Assembly: GCA_013696185.1 (NCBI GenBank)
Contig: JACCZA010000096.1
Location: 1 to 17,148, forward strand
Length of the DNA: 17,148 nt
Direction: 5' to 3'
From: Actinomycetota bacterium
GTDB lineage: Bacteria > Actinomycetota > Thermoleophilia > Gaiellales > Gaiellaceae
Part shown: piece after piece, positions 14,265-17,148 of the stretch
Numbering within the stretch: the first letter of the stretch is position 1
How the letters are laid out: the number at the start of each line of letters is the position of its first letter
Notes under the pieces: generated by a model
Seen by the model: the letters and a program-made list of their open reading frames with translations, nothing else
What the model was told of the DNA's origin: nothing
Databases searched by the model: none
Translations under genes and position numbers: made by a program

Positions 14265-16427
14265 CTAGCCGCTCGGCGCGGCGAGGGAGCCCGAACCCGT
14301 CACGGCCGCCGCGATCGCCGCCTGCCCGTAGCTGATGCCCGCGTCGTTCGGCGGCACGAGCCGGTGCGTCAACACGCGGAAGCCGAGCTCCTCGAGCCGG
14401 CGGCGCGTGGACGAGAGCAGGCGCAGGTTCTGGAAGCTGCCCCCGGACAGGACGACGGTGCGCGGCTCGGCGGCCTCGGCGCACGCCCCCGCCGCCCCCG
14501 CCGCGACCGTCTCGTGGAAGGCGGCGGCGATCTCCGCGCGCGGCCGTCCGGCTGCGAGGTCGTCGTGGGCGGCCGCGACGAGCGCCGCGCCGTCGCCGAA
14601 GCGCCAGGGGTACGGCTCGGCGGCCGTCGACCCGGCGAGCACCTCGAGCTCGATCGCCGCCTGGCCCTCGTAGGTCACCTGCTCGCGCACGCCGAGGAGC
14701 GCCGAGACTGCGTCGAACAGCCTGCCCATCCCCGACGAGAGGGGTGCGTTCACAGCCAGGGCCTGCCGCACGACGCCCCAGCGCTCGAACGGCACCGGCC
14801 TTCGCGCCCGCTCGAGGTAGGCCGCGGCCGTCCGCCAGGGTTGCCGGATCGCCGCCTCGCCGCCCGGGAGCGGGATCGGCTCCAGGTGAGCGAGCCGCTC
14901 GACGGACACGAGGTCGCAGCGCAGGAGCTCGCCGCCCCAGAGCGTGCCGTCCGTCCCGTACCCCGTGCCGTCGAAGACGAGCGCGAGGGCCGGCCCCTCG
15001 CTCCCGTGCTCGGCGAGACAGGCGGCAGCGTGGGCGTGATGGTGCTGGACGGGGACGAGCTCCGCCTCCTGCTCGAGCGCCCACTTCGTCGCGAGGTACT
15101 CCGGGTGGAGGTCGTGGGCCACCACCGCCGGCTCGACCCCGAGCATGGCGAGATAGAGCGCGAGGTCCGCGTGGAACGCGCGCAGGGCGAGCTCCGAGTC
15201 GAGGTCGCCGAGGTGCGGGGAGAGATAGGCGCTCGCCCCCCGGGCGACGCAGAACGTGCTCTTCAGCTCGGCCCCGCCGGCGACGAGCGGCCGGCGCGCC
15301 TCGATCGGCAAGGGCAGCGCCGCCGGCACGAAGCCGCGCGAGCGCCGGATCGGAAACTCCGCGCGGACGACGGAGTCCTCGCAGCGACGATGGATCGGAC
15401 GGTCGTGGGCGAGGAAGGCATCGGCGATCGCGCTCAGGCGCTCGCGCGCCTCGTCGTCCTCGTAGGCGATCGGCTCGTCGGAGCGGTTGCCGCTCGTCAG
15501 GACGAGCGCGCCGCCGAAGTCGGCGAGCAGGAGGTGGTGGAGCGGGGTGTACGGCAGCATCACCCCGAGCCAGGGCGTGGCGGGTGCCACCGACGGCGCG
15601 ACGGGCGCGTCGGCGCGGCGGCGAGCGAGCACGATCGGCCGCGCGCGCGAGCGCAGCAACGCGAGCTCTTCAGCTCCGGCGTGGACGAGCTGCTCCGGCT
15701 CGGCCGTCATCAGCGCGAAGGGCTTCTCCTCGCGATGCTTGCGCGCCCGCAGCCGCGCGACCGCCTCCTCGTCCGCCGCGTCGCAGGCGAGGTGGTAGCC
15801 GCCGAGCCCCTTGACGGCGAGGATCGCGCCGTCCTCGAGCAGTGCCACCGCCTCCTCGAGCGGGAGCGAGAGCCGCGGCCCGCAGACAGGGCAGGCGATC
15901 GGCTCGGCGTGGAAGCGGCGGTCGGCGGGATCCTCGTACTCGGAGCGGCAGTCGGCGCAGAGGGGGAAGCCCGCCATCGTCGTCCGGCCTCGGTCGTACG
16001 GGACGCCGGTGACGATCGTGAAGCGCGGGCCGCACTGCGTGCAGTTGACGAAGGGGTACCGGTACCTGCGGTCGGTGGGATCGAAGAGCTCGCGCAGGCA
16101 CTCGTCGCAGGTCGCCACGTCGGCAGGGATCAGCGCGCTGCCCCCGTGCGAGACGCTGGCCTCGATCGTGAACGCTCTCCCGCCGAGCGGCGCCAGTGAG
16201 CCCGCCTCGACGGAATCGACGCGAGCGAGTGCCGGAGCCTCGTCGACGAGGGCTGTCGCGAAGCGCTCGAGCGCCGGCTCGGCTCCCTCCACCTCGATCA
16301 CGACGCCGTCACCGTCGTTCAGGACGAAGCCCGCGAGCTCGTGCCTGCGGGCGATGCCGTAGACGAACGGCCGGAAGCCGACCCCCTGGACGACCCCGAC
16401 GATCCTGTAGCGGCGGCGGATGCGCAC
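14265..16427 (-). CDS. hypF: Hydrogenase maturation carbamoyltransferase HypF
   Basis: 720 residues, full length for HypF, a cytosolic enzyme that uses carbamoyl phosphate and ATP to carbamoylate the C-terminal Cys of HypE, the source of the CN ligands of the [NiFe] centre. Domains in order: acylphosphatase (GVVQGVGFRPFVYG, R19 and N37); two zinc fingers of the Cx2Cx18Cx2C type (C107, C110, C129, C132 and C157, C160, C179, C182); YrdC-like domain (AVKGLGGYHLACDA, 204-217; LTSGNRSDEPI, 310-320); Kae1-like domain (QHHHAHAAACLAEH, 461-474; VFDGTGYGTDGTLWGGE, 484-500; SGGSFQN, 661-667; NDAGISYG, 694-701). All key motifs are present. GTG start ten residues before the acylphosphatase motif; a GGAG lies only two bases before it, so initiation may be weak. 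Divergent from hypC across 136 bp. Confidence 0.96.
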   Translation of the reverse strand: MRIRRRYRIVGVVQGVGFRPFVYGIARRHELAGFVLNDGDGVVIEVEGAEPALERFATALVDEAPALARVDSVEAGSLAPLGGRAFTIEASVSHGGSALIPADVATCDECLRELFDPTDRRYRYPFVNCTQCGPRFTIVTGVPYDRGRTTMAGFPLCADCRSEYEDPADRRFHAEPIACPVCGPRLSLPLEEAVALLEDGAILAVKGLGGYHLACDAADEEAVARLRARKHREEKPFALMTAEPEQLVHAGAEELALLRSRARPIVLARRRADAPVAPSVAPATPWLGVMLPYTPLHHLLLADFGGALVLTSGNRSDEPIAYEDDEARERLSAIADAFLAHDRPIHRRCEDSVVRAEFPIRRSRGFVPAALPLPIEARRPLVAGGAELKSTFCVARGASAYLSPHLGDLDSELALRAFHADLALYLAMLGVEPAVVAHDLHPEYLATKWALEQEAELVPVQHHHAHAAACLAEHGSEGPALALVFDGTGYGTDGTLWGGELLRCDLVSVERLAHLEPIPLPGGEAAIRQPWRTAAAYLERARRPVPFERWGVVRQALAVNAPLSSGMGRLFDAVSALLGVREQVTYEGQAAIELEVLAGSTAAEPYPWRFGDGAALVAAAHDDLAAGRPRAEIAAAFHETVAAGAAGACAEAAEPRTVVLSGGSFQNLRLLSSTRRRLEELGFRVLTHRLVPPNDAGISYGQAAIAAAVTGSGSLAAPSG

Positions 16428-16504
16428 GGCTCCGCATTCTCGTCACTGCAGGCGTGAGGCGTCCCGGCCAGCGGATGAGGCCTTTGTGCGGGACGGTTAC
16501 GTTC

Positions 16505-16533
16505 TTGACGGAGCCACGAGCGGATCGTCAGAC
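16505..16533 (+). promoter_or_regulatory. Possible promoter for hypC
   Basis: TTGACG at 16505-16510 (good -35) and, after 17 bases, TCAGAC at 16528-16533 (poor -10). It lies in the 136-bp hypF-hypC divergent region at a sensible distance from hypC. Weak evidence. Confidence 0.3.
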
Positions 16534-16551
16534 TCGCGCCTCGTCTCGCCC

Positions 16552-16557
16552 AGGAGG
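16552..16557 (+). promoter_or_regulatory. Ribosome binding site deciding the hypC start
   Basis: AGGAGG followed by six bases and GTG at 16564. It fixes the HypC N-terminus as Met-Cys, as required by the family, and rejects the open frame 48 codons upstream. Confidence 0.8.
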
Positions 16558-16563
16558 TCGGTT

Positions 16564-16842
16564 GTGTGCCTTGCGATTCCCGGTCAGGTGCTGGAGATAG
16601 TCGACGAGCGGAACCGCCTCGCCCGGGTCGAGGTGGCGGGCGTCGTCCGGAACGTCAACATCGGCCTGCTCGACCACGAGGGCGAGAGCGCGCGGCCGGG
16701 CGACTGGGTGCTGATCCACGTCGGCTTCGCGCTCTCGAAGATCGACGAGGAGGAGGCCCATGCGACGCTCGCGCTGCTCCGCGAGCTGGGCCAGGCGTTC
16801 GACGACGAGCTCCAGGAGCTCCAGGCGAGCGCGATCGAGTGA
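16564..16842 (+). CDS. hypC: Hydrogenase maturation chaperone HypC
   Basis: 92 residues, typical HypC/HupF size. Begins MCLAIPGQVLEIV: Cys2, exposed after Met removal, binds the Fe(CN)2CO precursor and pairs with HypD. The OB-like core (VVRNVNIGLLD, then GDWVLIHVGFALSKIDEEEA) is canonical, followed by a helical C-terminus. HypC delivers the iron unit to the large-subunit precursor of a [NiFe] hydrogenase. The GTG start has a strong AGGAGG six bases upstream. Its stop overlaps the next gene's start as GTGA (16839-16842), so the two are translationally coupled. Read divergently from hypF. Confidence 0.95.
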   Translation: MCLAIPGQVLEIVDERNRLARVEVAGVVRNVNIGLLDHEGESARPGDWVLIHVGFALSKIDEEEAHATLALLRELGQAFDDELQELQASAIE

Positions 16843-17051
16843 CCGACTGCGGCGAGTACCACTGCATCACCTGCTCGGACGAGGCGGTGCCGATGCGCGT
16901 GCTCGAGGCCGCGACCGAAGGGCTCGCCGTGTGCGTGGGGCCCGACGGTGGGACGAGCGACGTGATGACGGATCTCGTCGGGCGCGTGGCGGCGGGCGAC
17001 GTCCTGCTCGTGCACGCGGGTACCGCGCTCACGCGGGGTGAGCTCGCGTGA
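16839..17051 (+). CDS. Second, short HypC/HupF-like hydrogenase assembly protein
   Basis: 70 residues from a GTG: starts MTDCGEYHCITCSDEAVPMRV, followed by a GDVLLVHAGTAL segment equivalent to the HypC 'GDWVLIHVGFAL' strand. It lacks the family Met-Cys start; instead it has C4, H8, C9 and C12 in a tight CxxxHCxxC cluster that could bind metal. Proteins with this 'CITCSDEAVP' start occur beside hypC in actinobacterial hydrogenase loci and are annotated as HupF/HypC family; their distinct job is not settled. Overlaps hypC by GTGA at its start and hypD by GTGA (17048-17051) at its end, so expression is tightly coupled to both. Not a frameshifted hypC copy: both are complete. Confidence 0.85.
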   Translation: MTDCGEYHCITCSDEAVPMRVLEAATEGLAVCVGPDGGTSDVMTDLVGRVAAGDVLLVHAGTALTRGELA

Positions 17052-17148
17052 GGTTCGTCGACGAGTTCCGCGACGCCGAGCTCGGCCGCGCGCTCGCGAC
17101 CGAGATCCTCGCGACCGTGGAGCCGGGCCGTCACTACAAGGTGATGGA
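17048..17148 (+). CDS. hypD: Hydrogenase maturation protein HypD (partial, 5' end only)
   Basis: The first 33 codons are visible before the window ends. The GTG start overlaps the previous stop (GTGA). The opening MRFVDEFRDAELGRAL matches the conserved HypD start (…YVDEFRDPELA…), and the position right after hypC genes fits the hypCD order. HypD carries a [4Fe-4S] cluster and forms the complex with HypC on which Fe(CN)2CO is built; its catalytic cysteines lie outside the window. Confidence 0.88.
   Translation, partial: MRFVDEFRDAELGRALATEILATVEPGRHYKVM

Noticed and set aside
14088..16199. Long plus-strand open frame (about 703 codons) opposite hypF
   Set aside because: Antisense shadow of hypF with Arg/Glu/Ala-rich composition and no recognisable motif.
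16420..16563. N-terminal extension of HypC by 48 codons
   Set aside because: HypC needs Cys at position 2; the GTG at 16564 gives Met-Cys and has a strong AGGAGG, and the extension would run into the hypF promoter region.
16839..17051. Second hypC-like gene as a frameshifted fragment of hypC
   Set aside because: It has its own GTG start, its own OB-like strand (GDVLLVHAGTAL) and coupled overlaps on both sides, so it is an independent complete gene.
1..17148. tRNA/rRNA genes, CRISPR arrays, insertion sequences, phage or integration sites
   Set aside because: None seen: no regularly spaced repeats, no transposase or integrase motifs, no cloverleaf-like intergenic sequence, and uniform base composition and codon style throughout.

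Overview
This is a very GC-rich window with many GTG starts and short or overlapping gene junctions. Its gene repertoire is actinobacterial: a DipZ-type CcdA-thioredoxin fusion, a GH15 trehalase/glucoamylase-like enzyme, a DUF4396 protein and tandem HypC proteins. A high-GC Actinomycetota fits best, perhaps a Thermoleophilia-like lineage. The class is an inference from gene content; no rRNA or other marker gene is present.

Layout. Positions 1-6510 are a minus-strand run: pilT (retraction ATPase), then a PAS-GGDEF-EAL c-di-GMP enzyme, then a secreted glycoside-hydrolase-like protein (DUF6259-like), then the start of a polysaccharide flippase that runs off the left edge. Junctions are 39 bp, 59 bp and a 1-base TAGTG overlap. 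A zinc-dependent alcohol/formaldehyde dehydrogenase (minus, 6622-7800) follows, with a SigF/SigB-like promoter in front of it. A 240-bp gap (7801-8040) has no gene but holds that promoter and a GGGGTC-T-GACCCC palindrome. Next are dipZ (minus) and, divergently, the GH15 enzyme (plus), with palindromes between them. An MFS exporter (minus) faces the GH15 gene convergently. The exporter is transcribed divergently from a His-rich DUF4396 membrane protein, and their shared 119-bp promoter region carries two copies of a 17-bp dyad, ATACC-N7-GGTAT, resembling CsoR-family operators.

The right end is a [NiFe]-hydrogenase maturation locus. hypF (minus) is followed 16 bp later by a small DUF1440-like membrane protein. 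Divergent from hypF are hypC, a second shorter HypC/HupF-like gene and the start of hypD, joined by two GTGA overlaps. HypF makes the thiocyanate precursor of the CN ligands with HypE, and HypC-HypD assembles the Fe(CN)2CO unit, so hydrogenase structural genes, hypE, hypA and hypB are expected nearby, probably beyond the right edge.

No RNA genes, CRISPR arrays, insertion sequences or integration sites were seen. The two most interesting points are the paired ATACC-N7-GGTAT operators with an unassigned regulator, and the two-gene hypC arrangement with hypF divergent. I did not find a clearly new multi-gene system.
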